From Bacteroidota bacterium (GTDB taxonomy: Bacteria > Bacteroidota > Bacteroidia > CAMBQF01), in contig JAIXUZ010000098.1 in NCBI GenBank assembly GCA_027483285.1, forward strand, positions 1 to 5,333: 5,333 nt of DNA, in the 5' to 3' direction. The notes under the pieces were generated by a model. That model saw only the letters and a program-made list of their open reading frames with translations. It made no database searches and had not been told where the DNA came from. A program made the position numbers and the translations under genes. This document shows, one piece after another, positions 1 to 5,333 of the stretch (within the stretch, counting starts at the first letter, position 1; each line of letters begins with the position of its first letter).

Positions 1-1
1 A

Positions 2-115
2 AGGCGAAAGGTGCGCATGCGCAAAATGTTTGGCACTATGCTGGGCGGCGCTGCCGGTATGGTGGTAGGTACGCTCATATTCCAATTCCTGGTCCGTAAC
101 CCGCTTACAAACTAG
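2..115 (+). CDS. C-terminal end of an unidentified membrane protein (partial)
   Basis: The frame is open from the left edge to a TAG stop at 113-115 and gives 37 residues. A basic stretch (RRKVRMRK) is followed by a glycine-rich hydrophobic segment of about 20 residues (from MFGTMLGG to LIFQFLV) and the short polar tail RNPLTN. This is what a terminal membrane helix with a positively charged flank looks like. The gene starts outside the window, so length and family are unknown and I assign no function. It ends just before the base composition drops sharply, so it is probably the last intact chromosomal gene before the decayed island. A chance open frame of this length is possible, but the composition and the clean helix argue for a real C-terminus. 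Confidence 0.5.
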   Translation, partial: RRKVRMRKMFGTMLGGAAGMVVGTLIFQFLVRNPLTN

Positions 116-143
116 CCCTATTCACTATCCGTGCGGTTTTGGT

Positions 144-845
144 TTGTGCCGCATTTATATCTTCTACAGCTATTTTGTAGAAAAAAGATTTAATATTTTA
201 AAAGATAACGGAAAAATTTCCTTTATCATGCCAAACAAATGGCTACAGGCTGGATATGGCAAACCATTGCGCGAATTGTTTTTAACACAGCGTTTAATTT
301 CATTTATTGATTTTGGCGATTTGCAAATTTTCGAAGGTGCTACAACTTGTCCTTGTGTTTTTATTTCAGAAAAAAGCACACCTTTAAAGCAGGTTGATAT
401 TTCGTTTTTGACTTCTGACAAGTCTATTGATTTTCTTTCAAATATTTCTAGTAATAAACAAGTATTTGACCTTGCTAAATTTAGTGGTGATATTTGGGTT
501 ATATCTTCTAATAAAGAGAAAGATTTATTAGTGTCGTTGCAGCTTAAATATAAAACACTGTCTAAAACCATAAATGGAGAAGCTTATTATGTTGTTAAAA
601 CAGGCCTTTCCGATGCATTCTGAGTAGATAATTATACTAAAGAGAATATTGTAAAAGGACAACCGTTATTAAATAAGATTTTTAAACCATTCTTATTAGG
701 TCGTGATGCATCTTCTTATTCCCAACCTGAAACGTAAAGCTATCTTATAAGATTTGAAAGGGGATTTTCTAAATTTCAACAAATATCAAATGAAGAGGAT
801 GGCATTAAATATTTAAGAGAAAATTATAGCCCTGTTTTAGATTAG
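144..845 (+). pseudogene. Decayed fragment of a type IIG / Eco57I-like restriction-modification methylase
   Basis: An intact relative would be an adenine-N6 DNA methyltransferase fused to a DNA-recognition domain (type IIG restriction enzymes and related PglX-like proteins). The segment LKDNGKISFIMPNKWL (about residues 19-34 counting from TTG 144) matches the region after the catalytic NPPY motif. KTGLSDAF, then PFLLGRDASSYSQPET and SYLIRF, match the start of the TaqI-like target-recognition domain. The SAM-binding and NPPY motifs are absent, so the N-terminal half or more is missing. Recognisable homology begins near 150, soon after the upstream gene stops at 115. The frame is broken by TGA 621-623, TAA 735-737 and TAG 843-845, yet family-like sequence continues in the same frame after each of the first two. 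It is far more AT-rich than its surroundings (12 G+C of 60 at 181-240; 14 of 60 at 421-480), which suggests horizontal origin. It is not functional as read. The nominal TTG start is only the first start-like codon and probably not a real one. Confidence 0.85.
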
Positions 846-1028
846 CTATTGCCCGTTGCCCAAAACAAAGAAGAGATGCCCGCGCTGATAAATAAACTAA
901 CTACCAAGCAGCTTACTAAATTGTTAGACGGGTTTGTAACGGCAATAGAAGACGATGCCTGGTCATCTACCGGCGCGCAACAAACCATTAAAGCCACCAT
1001 CAACGTTAAAATTAAAGAACGTGATTAA
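846..1028 (+). pseudogene. C-terminal remnant of a small gene preceding the terminase
   Basis: The same frame as the methylase fragment stays open after the TAG at 843-845 and ends at TAA 1026-1028. From the first ATG (876) it would encode 50 residues: a lysine- and leucine-rich helix-like part (LINKLTTKQLTKLLDGF), then an acidic part (TAIEDDAWSSTGAQQ) and a tail ending KIKERD. I do not recognise the family with certainty. Its position, overlapping the terminase large-subunit start by 8 bases, is where phages usually keep the terminase small subunit, so the C-terminus of such a protein is a reasonable inference. Base composition is already like the terminase and unlike the AT-rich fragment upstream, so the junction of the two DNA sources lies near 840-860. 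The true N-terminus appears to have been lost there. An independent 50-residue gene starting at 876 is the alternative. Confidence 0.45.
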
Positions 1029-2187
1029 AAACCTTGATGCTACTCCTGTGTTTAATAAAACATGGGCTAACTGCCATTCCCGTGTTATGTGCCACCAGGG
1101 CGGTGCACGGTCGAGCAAAACGTACAGCATATGCCAGTACCTTATTTTGCGCGCTATGGATGGCGAAAACCTGCGTATTACCATTGCACGCAAAAGCTAT
1201 ACCTAGCTAAAAACCAGTGCTATGGTCGACTTTTACGATATACTGAAACAGATGGGTTTGTACAACCCCGCAGCAGAACATAAAACCAACCACACCTACC
1301 ACCTGAATGGTACCGAGTTTTTATTTGTTGGGCTTGACGAGAGTCAGAAACTGCGCGGCCGTAAGCAGGACATATTCTGGATAAACGAGGCCAACGAGGC
1401 ATCGCTTGACGACTTCAGGCAGGCTATTATGCGCACGCCCGGGCAGTTGATACTCGACTATAACCCATCGGCCCAACACCATTGGATTTATGAGCAGGTT
1501 CATACCCGCGAAGATTGTGTGCTGATAAAATCGACCTACAAAGACAACACCTTTCTGGATAAAGAACTGGTGCGCGAAATTGAGATGCTGGAACATACCG
1601 ATTCCGAGTACTGGCGTGTTTATGGCCTGGGTGAGAAAGGTGGTGCCGCGCATTTGGTGTATCCTAACTATGATATATTCCGCGAACTGCCGAAGGGCAC
1701 TACCACAGCGTATGGACTCGACTTTGGCTTTAACCACGCTACGGCCCTTGTACGTGCCGACTACCGCGATGGTGAACTGTACCTTACCGAGTGCATTTAC
1801 CGCACCCATATTACCATGCCCGAACTGATTGCGCTGATGAAGGAGATGAAGATTTTTTACGCCCACCGTATTTATGCCGATACCGCCCGCCCTGAATATA
1901 TTGATGAGCTGAAAGCGGCAGGGTTTTTAAATACCCACCCGGCAACCAAATATGTTACCGAGGGCATAGACAGGATGCGCCGCTGCCACATTTTTGTAAA
2001 TGCAGACAGCGGGCACCTGATTAAAGAAATAAATAATTATTGTTGGATGAAAGACGGCAACGGGCACCTGATGGACACGCCTGTTAAATTTTTAGACGAT
2101 GCCCTTGATGCTGCCCGCTACGCGGCTTACCACCTTGTTACCCGCAACAAACTGGGTGCAAAGGCCAGCGTGATGAGGGTGGGGTAA
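1021..2187 (+). pseudogene. terL: Phage terminase large subunit, PBSX/Terminase_3 type, interrupted by one stop
   Basis: The large terminase is the ATPase-nuclease motor that packages phage DNA into proheads. Numbering from GTG 1021, the motifs are Walker A GGARSSKT (residues 27-34), Walker B DIFWINEA (117-124, with E123 as likely catalytic glutamate) and the coupling motif DYNPS (from 146). A C-terminal RNase H-like nuclease carries acidic residues in LDFGF (D234), YADTARP (D287) and DDALDAARY (359-367). The total of 388 codons is about normal for the family. A TAG at 1204-1206 sits between Walker A and Walker B, and both sides are in the same frame. The downstream piece could restart at ATG 1222 but would lack Walker A, so packaging activity is not expected without readthrough. 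GTG 1021 overlaps the preceding stop by 8 bases and suits where family homology begins; this start is an inference. No portal gene follows. Family assignment is very secure; whether the TAG is natural or a sequencing error cannot be told here. Confidence 0.92.
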
Positions 2188-2200
2188 AGGCTGCAAATGT

Positions 2201-2349
2201 CCTCTCCCGTCTTCACGCTTTGCGTGAATCCACCCTCTCCAGAGAGGGATAGTTTAGCGTTGTTTTTTATCTCCCGCTGGAGGGAGTACCCTCGCTTCGC
2301 GAGGGGGAGGGAGGATAAGCTGGCGGGGGAGGACTTGGGTAGGGACGAC
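2201..2349. repeat. GC-rich intergenic block with three palindromes (REP-like element)
   Basis: This fills most of the 231-base gap between the terminase remnant and the Kazal gene. It holds three perfect short hairpins: TTCACGC-TTT-GCGTGAA at 2212-2228 (7 bp stem), CCCTCT-CCAG-AGAGGG at 2233-2248 (6 bp) and CCCTCGC-TTC-GCGAGGG at 2289-2305 (7 bp). They sit among strand-biased C/T-rich and G/A-rich tracts (around 2201-2240 and 2301-2345). The pattern resembles dispersed palindromic repeats found between genes in many Bacteroidota genomes, but membership in such a family is an inference because only one copy is visible. The short open frames across it (2127-2381 minus, 2197-2385 plus) have low-complexity products and are not credible genes. 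It could also act as a transcription terminator for either side, although no clean T-run follows a hairpin. Confidence 0.6.
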
Positions 2350-2404
2350 ATTGAGAAGTCGATTAAAATTTTCAACCACACGTAACCAATTGCCTATACA
2401 ATCG

Positions 2405-2412
2405 TACCTTTA
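2405..2412 (+). promoter_or_regulatory. Probable -7 element for the Kazal-type gene
   Basis: TACCTTTA matches the Bacteroidota -7 consensus TAnnTTTG in all fixed positions but the last. It ends 6 bases before ATG 2419. If it is used, transcription would start at or within a few bases of the start codon, giving a leaderless or nearly leaderless mRNA. I see no well-spaced -33 TTG; the one at 2390-2392 is too close. Confidence 0.45.
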
Positions 2413-2418
2413 CAGTAA

Positions 2419-2889
2419 ATGAAACAGTTTTTACTCACGTTTACAGTTATTATCATCAGCCTTGGTGCACAGGCCCAGTGCAAAGACAGTACGCTTATTC
2501 AGCCCGGAGCGTTTTGCCCGCCCGATTTTAATCCCGTGTGTGGCTGCGATGGCGTTACCTACAAAAACATTTGCTTTGCCAACAAATACGGTGGTATAGT
2601 AGCTTACAACTCTGGTGTGTGCGGTGCGGTTGACTTTGACTTTAACCCAAACCCGGTAATTGATATTTTGTACATGAAGGCCTTAATCAACAAAGATGGT
2701 TACCTGCGCGTGCAGGTGATAGACCGTTTTGGCAAGGTGTATTACAACGGCTTTTACCAGAATATTCTGGGCGGCTTTATTTTTGAATTGAACCTTGATA
2801 TTAACTATGTGCCCTATGGTTACTGCTATTTGTATGTAGAAACCAACGATGGGTTTAAGGTGAAACCGTTTATAAAATTCAGGCCGTAA
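2419..2889 (+). CDS. Secreted Kazal-type domain protein with T9SS-like C-terminal domain
   Basis: The 156-residue protein begins with a signal peptide (residues 1-19: K2, a hydrophobic core, then AQA before Q20). There is no lipobox, so signal peptidase I cleavage is expected. Residues 21-68 form a Kazal-like domain: C33-x7-C41 and C41-x10-C52 spacing, the core CGCDGVTYKNIC and a closing C68. C43 is extra and the classic cysteine shortly after C52 is missing, a variant layout I associate with bacterial Kazal proteins. Residues about 75-156 (FNPNPVIDIL, then VIDRFGKVYY, PYGYCYLYV and KVKPFIKF) match the type A T9SS sorting domain pattern. Such a protein would cross the inner membrane by Sec and be exported or anchored by T9SS. 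Kazal domains often inhibit serine proteases, so a role against foreign or host proteases is plausible but unproven; no target can be read from the sequence. An in-frame TAA lies directly before ATG 2419, fixing the start. It stands as a single-gene unit. Confidence 0.85.
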   Translation: MKQFLLTFTVIIISLGAQAQCKDSTLIQPGAFCPPDFNPVCGCDGVTYKNICFANKYGGIVAYNSGVCGAVDFDFNPNPVIDILYMKALINKDGYLRVQVIDRFGKVYYNGFYQNILGGFIFELNLDINYVPYGYCYLYVETNDGFKVKPFIKFRP

Positions 2890-2893
2890 GAAT

Positions 2894-2959
2894 CTAACAA
2901 CTGAAATCTGAAAGTTTAAAAATGTCAGATGCCAAATTTCAGCTATAAAACTAACAACT
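2894..2959. repeat. Short direct repeats flanking an imperfect hairpin
   Basis: In the 74-base gap before the ceramidase gene, CTAACAACT occurs at 2894-2902 and again at 2951-2959. Between them, CTGAAATCTGA (2901-2911) can pair with TCAGAT (2925-2930) and TTCAG (2938-2942), with a bulge on the 3' side. It may help end transcription of the Kazal gene, but the stem is AU-rich and lacks a following T-run. I found no TAnnTTTG promoter for the ceramidase gene here. Confidence 0.35.
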
Positions 2960-2963
2960 AACT

Positions 2964-4685
2964 ATGTACAAAATTGGTACCGGCAAAGCCGAAATTAAAT
3001 GCTTTAAACCCGGAGTAGGAATGATGGGCTATGGCATGCCCCATCACAAAGCTGTGGAGCAGGAGAGTATTGTTTATGCCCGTGCATTTGTTGTTGAACA
3101 CCCTGATACGGGTAGCAAATTTGCTTTTGTAAATACGGAGAGTGCCTTTGTAACCATGGCTATTAAGCAGGGTGTTTTAGATAAGCTTACTGCCAATTAC
3201 CCGCAATGGGGCTACCACCACAACAATACCTTGTTTTGTGCACAACATACCCACAGCGCACCGGGTGGCTACTCGCATTACCCAATTTATAATATGAGTA
3301 TTCCGGGTTTTCAGCCTGCTGTTTACAATGCCAATGTTGATGCTATTTACGATGCTATTGTGTTGGCTGAGGGCAATAAAACCGAAGGCGATATCCGCGT
3401 GGGAAGTGGTAAGTTTGAAGATGACTGGGATGTAGCCTTTAACCGGTCGCTTGATGCCTATAACCAAAACCCTGATGTAGAAAAGCTTACCCCTTTTCAA
3501 ACCCATTTGGCAATGGAAAGGCAAATGAATATGATTCGCTTTGATGGGGCTGATGGCAAGCCATTGGGCCAGGCCAATTTTTTTGGTGTGCATACCACCA
3601 GCCTACCCAATAACCGCCTTAAAATATCGGGCGATAACAAGGGCTGGGCATCTACCTATTTTGAAGAGTACTATAAAAATGCCGGTAACCCCGATGCTAT
3701 TGCTGTGTTTGCCCAAGAGGCCTGTGGCGATGTGTCGCCCAACTTTCATGGTAAGGGCAAAGACTGGAAACGGGGCAAGTATAAAGACGATTTAAAGAGC
3801 TGCCAGTATACCGGCGAGTTGCAATATAAAAAGGCAGTTGAGATATTTGAAGCCGCTAAAACTACCACGCCACTTAGTGGGGCTATAGATTGCGAACTGG
3901 TGTTTGCCGATATGGCCAATACCGTTGCCGACCCTGCCTTTGCCCGTGGCGAGCAAAATGCTAAAACAGCTCCCCCATCAATGGGTTTGGCGTTTATAAA
4001 AGGTACGCCTGTTGATGGTAAAGGCATACCCGACTTTTTAGGATTTTTTGCCAAAGGTATTATTAAAGGCGCCCGCAAACGTATACTTAACGAAGCAAAA
4101 AAGCATAGCCAGGAAGCTTACGAGGCTGAGCTTGCAGTGAATGAAGCACACGGCACTAAACTAATAGTTACTGAAAACGGCCACCGCCGTGTTATGGGCC
4201 ACAGCGATGTGCGCAAACTGCCTGTACCGGGCTTTATAGACCCGCTTATTGGCGAAATGAAAAAGCAGTACAAGGCAGGTAGCCTGCGCGAACATGGGTG
4301 GACACCCAGCATTATCCCTTTGCAAATTATAGTGGTTGGGCAATTGGCTATTGTTGGTTTCCCCGGCGAGATTACTACGGTGGCTTTTCGCCGCCTGCGC
4401 GCGCAATTGTTAGAAACACTTAGCAAACGTGGCGTTACCAATGTTATTGTAGCCAGCTATGCAAACTGCTATTTTGGCTACTGTACCACGCGAGAGGAAT
4501 ACGATATCCAATTATACGAAGGAGGCCACACTCCTTATGGTAAATGGACCTGCGCTGCATTTCAAACGCATTTTCAGCACATAGCTACCGAAATGCTAAA
4601 GCCCGCTGCCGAGCGTAATCTTGATAAAAGCACAATGCCGCCTGAGTTTTCTGAGAAAGAATTATCGCTGCGCACTTACCATTAA
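2964..4685 (+). CDS. Neutral/alkaline ceramidase-family amidase lacking a signal peptide
   Basis: Neutral ceramidases hydrolyse the amide bond of ceramide to give a sphingoid base and a fatty acid. The 573-residue product shows the family signatures in order: GTGKAEI and MMGYG near the N-terminus, QHTHSAPGGY (H95, H97), FNRS (159-162), VHTTS (H210), ISGDNKGWAS, CGDVSPN (254-260, S258 the predicted nucleophile), FPGE (E469) and NCYFGYCTTREEY (Y506). H97, H210, E469 and Y506 correspond to zinc ligands known from the Pseudomonas enzyme, by motif and not by alignment. Characterised bacterial homologues are secreted and longer, with an Ig-like C-terminal domain. Here the protein stops about 45 residues after the EGGHTPYG motif, so that domain is missing. 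ATG 2964 is the only plausible start because an in-frame TAA lies at 2952-2954, so no signal peptide can be hidden upstream and a cytoplasmic enzyme is inferred. Many Bacteroidota make sphingolipids, so internal ceramide turnover is plausible; a related N-acyl substrate is possible. Confidence 0.9.
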   Translation: MYKIGTGKAEIKCFKPGVGMMGYGMPHHKAVEQESIVYARAFVVEHPDTGSKFAFVNTESAFVTMAIKQGVLDKLTANYPQWGYHHNNTLFCAQHTHSAPGGYSHYPIYNMSIPGFQPAVYNANVDAIYDAIVLAEGNKTEGDIRVGSGKFEDDWDVAFNRSLDAYNQNPDVEKLTPFQTHLAMERQMNMIRFDGADGKPLGQANFFGVHTTSLPNNRLKISGDNKGWASTYFEEYYKNAGNPDAIAVFAQEACGDVSPNFHGKGKDWKRGKYKDDLKSCQYTGELQYKKAVEIFEAAKTTTPLSGAIDCELVFADMANTVADPAFARGEQNAKTAPPSMGLAFIKGTPVDGKGIPDFLGFFAKGIIKGARKRILNEAKKHSQEAYEAELAVNEAHGTKLIVTENGHRRVMGHSDVRKLPVPGFIDPLIGEMKKQYKAGSLREHGWTPSIIPLQIIVVGQLAIVGFPGEITTVAFRRLRAQLLETLSKRGVTNVIVASYANCYFGYCTTREEYDIQLYEGGHTPYGKWTCAAFQTHFQHIATEMLKPAAERNLDKSTMPPEFSEKELSLRTYH

Positions 4686-4764
4686 CGGGCTTGGTTGCTA
4701 ATTTCCTGCTATCTGCAATAGGGTACCAATTATCGGCCAAAATTTACCACCTGTCGAAATAAAT

Positions 4765-4786
4765 ATTAGTAACCTGTTTCACTAAT
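4765..4786. other. Weak inverted repeat in the ceramidase downstream spacer
   Basis: ATTAGT (4765-4770) and ACTAAT (4781-4786) are a perfect 6-base inverted repeat around a 10-base loop, followed shortly by TTTT at 4790-4793. It could be a weak terminator for the ceramidase gene. A second small palindrome, ATACT-TAT-AGTAT (4806-4818), lies just before the next start codon and might be an operator. Both are AT-rich and short enough to arise by chance. Nothing else in the 142-base gap stands out. Confidence 0.25.
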
Positions 4787-4827
4787 TAGTTTTGCTGATA
4801 TTACCATACTTATAGTATAGGCAGGCT

Positions 4828-5049
4828 ATGATAGTAAAGTTGTTCAATTTTATATTTTTCTCAGGTGCAAATATGTTAAGCACGCTCTTTTTTTGTGTTT
4901 CAAGGTTTTTGCTGTATTCTACAGTATTATTTTTTGCGGCTATGATGCTACCTTATTGGCTTTATACTACCCATAAAAATATAGAAGCCAGTTCTAGTAA
5001 GTTCTTTAAGGCTGGTCCGGTTGAAAAGCCTAACTCATTAAAATCTTAG
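4828..5049 (+). CDS. Small hypothetical membrane protein
   Basis: The 73-residue product is strongly hydrophobic over residues 5-46, either as one long membrane helix (about 27-46, ending in the aromatic cluster PYWLYTT) or as two short ones split by R26. A polar, lysine- and serine-rich tail (residues 47-73) follows. I do not recognise a family. An in-frame TAG at 4813-4815 limits the start to ATG 4828, which has a weak purine-rich AGGCAGG upstream; ATG 4873 (M16) is an alternative that leaves the main helix intact. The stop codon directly abuts the -7 element of the E1 beta gene, and that packing supports a real gene. Still, AT-rich DNA can yield hydrophobic open frames by chance, so coding status is uncertain. 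Nothing links it functionally to pyruvate dehydrogenase. Confidence 0.45.
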   Translation: MIVKLFNFIFFSGANMLSTLFFCVSRFLLYSTVLFFAAMMLPYWLYTTHKNIEASSSKFFKAGPVEKPNSLKS

Positions 5050-5057
5050 TATCTTTG
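5050..5057 (+). promoter_or_regulatory. -7 promoter element of the pyruvate dehydrogenase E1 beta gene
   Basis: TATCTTTG matches the Bacteroidota TAnnTTTG -7 consensus exactly. A possible -33 TTG at 5021-5023 lies 26 bases upstream, slightly more than usual and inside the small upstream gene. The element ends 7 bases before ATG 5065, so the transcript would begin at or very near the start codon. Confidence 0.6.
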
Positions 5058-5064
5058 TCTTTGT

Positions 5065-5333
5065 ATGAGGACAATCCAATTTCGTGAAGCCTTGCGTGAG
5101 GCTTTAAGTGAAGAAATGCGACGCGACCCAAATGTTTTCCTTATGGGAGAAGAGGTTGCAGAATATAACGGTGCCTATAAAGTTAGCCAGGGCATGCTCG
5201 ATGAGTTTGGCGATAAACGCGTGATAGATACCCCCATTGCCGAGCTTGGTTTTGCCGGCATTGGCGTTGGCGCGGCTATGAACGGCCTAAGGCCCGTAAT
5301 AGAATTTATGACCTTCAACTTCTCGCTGGTGGC
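5065..5333 (+). CDS. pdhB: Pyruvate dehydrogenase E1 component, beta subunit (N-terminal part)
   Basis: The E1 beta subunit pairs with E1 alpha to decarboxylate pyruvate with thiamine diphosphate and pass the acetyl group to E2 lipoyl domains in the cytoplasmic pyruvate dehydrogenase complex. The 89 complete codons read MRTIQFREALREAL, then GEEVAEYNGAYKVSQG, DKRVIDTPIAELGFAG and GLRPVIEFMTFNFSLV. These are the hallmark segments of the E1 beta N-terminal half, and the glutamate in DTPIAE (E60) is the conserved cofactor-contacting residue by motif. The gene runs off the right edge; full-length family members have roughly 325 residues. An in-frame TAG at 5047-5049 and no other start codon in between fix ATG 5065 as the start. 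It has its own promoter, and no E1 alpha gene lies directly upstream, so the two subunits are not adjacent on this side. The close relative 2-oxoisovalerate dehydrogenase E1 beta is less likely given the AYKVSQG and EFMTFNFS wording. Confidence 0.93.
   Translation, partial: MRTIQFREALREALSEEMRRDPNVFLMGEEVAEYNGAYKVSQGMLDEFGDKRVIDTPIAELGFAGIGVGAAMNGLRPVIEFMTFNFSLV

Noticed and set aside
170..571. 133-residue minus-strand frame opposite the methylase fragment
   Set aside because: The plus strand reads as a recognisable methylase, and the minus product has no family-like motifs.
955..1020. Terminase start at ATG 955
   Set aside because: The residues before 1021 come from the DNA that encodes the preceding gene in another frame and do not look like a terminase N-terminus. 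GTG 1021 fits better.
600..1210. Stop-codon recoding as in some Bacteroidota-infecting phages
   Set aside because: TGA, TAA and TAG all appear as internal stops, while neighbouring genes use TAA, TAG and TGA-free ends normally. One recoded codon cannot explain this.
963..1866. Open frames on the minus strand opposite the terminase (963-1193, 1220-1402, 1321-1866)
   Set aside because: They lie opposite a gene with clear terminase motifs, have no recognisable domains and follow from its codon bias.
116..2200. Attachment-site direct repeats flanking the decayed island
   Set aside because: I compared the sequence after 115 with that after 2187 by eye and found no convincing shared stretch.
2201..2349. 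CRISPR array
   Set aside because: The three hairpins differ in sequence and spacing, with no repeated unit separated by spacers.
2127..2385. Two open frames across the palindromic block
   Set aside because: Their products are low-complexity translations of the hairpin tracts, and the minus one also runs into the terminase C-terminus.
2419..2481. Lipoprotein signal with C21 as the lipidated cysteine
   Set aside because: The residue before the cysteine is glutamine, which does not fit a lipobox. C21 more likely belongs to the Kazal disulfides.
3177..4441. Open frames on the minus strand and in another plus frame within the ceramidase gene (3177-3593, 3541-3795, 3746-4078, 4118-4441)
   Set aside because: They are shadows of a strongly conserved enzyme, with no domain signal or promoter of their own.

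Overview
The window looks like a chromosomal stretch from a member of the Bacteroidota. Three things suggest this: a secreted protein with a type IX secretion (T9SS)-like C-terminal domain, TAnnTTTG-type -7 promoter elements placed almost against start codons, and start sites without clear Shine-Dalgarno sequences. All genes I can support are on the + strand. I cannot name the genus from sequence alone.

Left part (1-2187): the last 37 codons of an unidentified membrane-protein gene are followed by a patch of decayed mobile or defence DNA. First comes an AT-rich C-terminal piece of a type IIG/Eco57I-like restriction-modification methylase with three in-frame stops (about 144-845). It runs without a frame change into the C-terminal end of a small unidentified gene (846-1028). 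That end overlaps a PBSX-type phage terminase large subunit (1021-2187), which one TAG codon interrupts between Walker A and Walker B. No portal, capsid or integrase gene follows, so this is a remnant and not a prophage. All four lesions are nonsense codons; I see no obvious frameshift.

Middle part (2188-2963): a GC-rich intergenic block carrying three short perfect hairpins resembles an intergenic palindromic repeat. Next is an intact gene for a secreted Kazal-type protein with a T9SS-like tail, then a 74-base spacer with small direct and inverted repeats.

Right part (2964-5333): an intact neutral/alkaline ceramidase-family gene keeps the predicted zinc ligands and nucleophile but has no signal peptide and no room for one upstream. 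It is followed by a small predicted membrane protein and by the start of the pyruvate dehydrogenase E1 beta gene, which the window edge cuts off. The E1 beta promoter's -7 element begins at the base after the small gene's stop codon.

The genes do not form an obvious pathway: these are separate transcription units beside a decayed island. I see no convincing new multi-gene system. The most useful leads are the cytoplasmic-looking ceramidase, the stop-only decay pattern, the palindromic block and the near-leaderless promoters.
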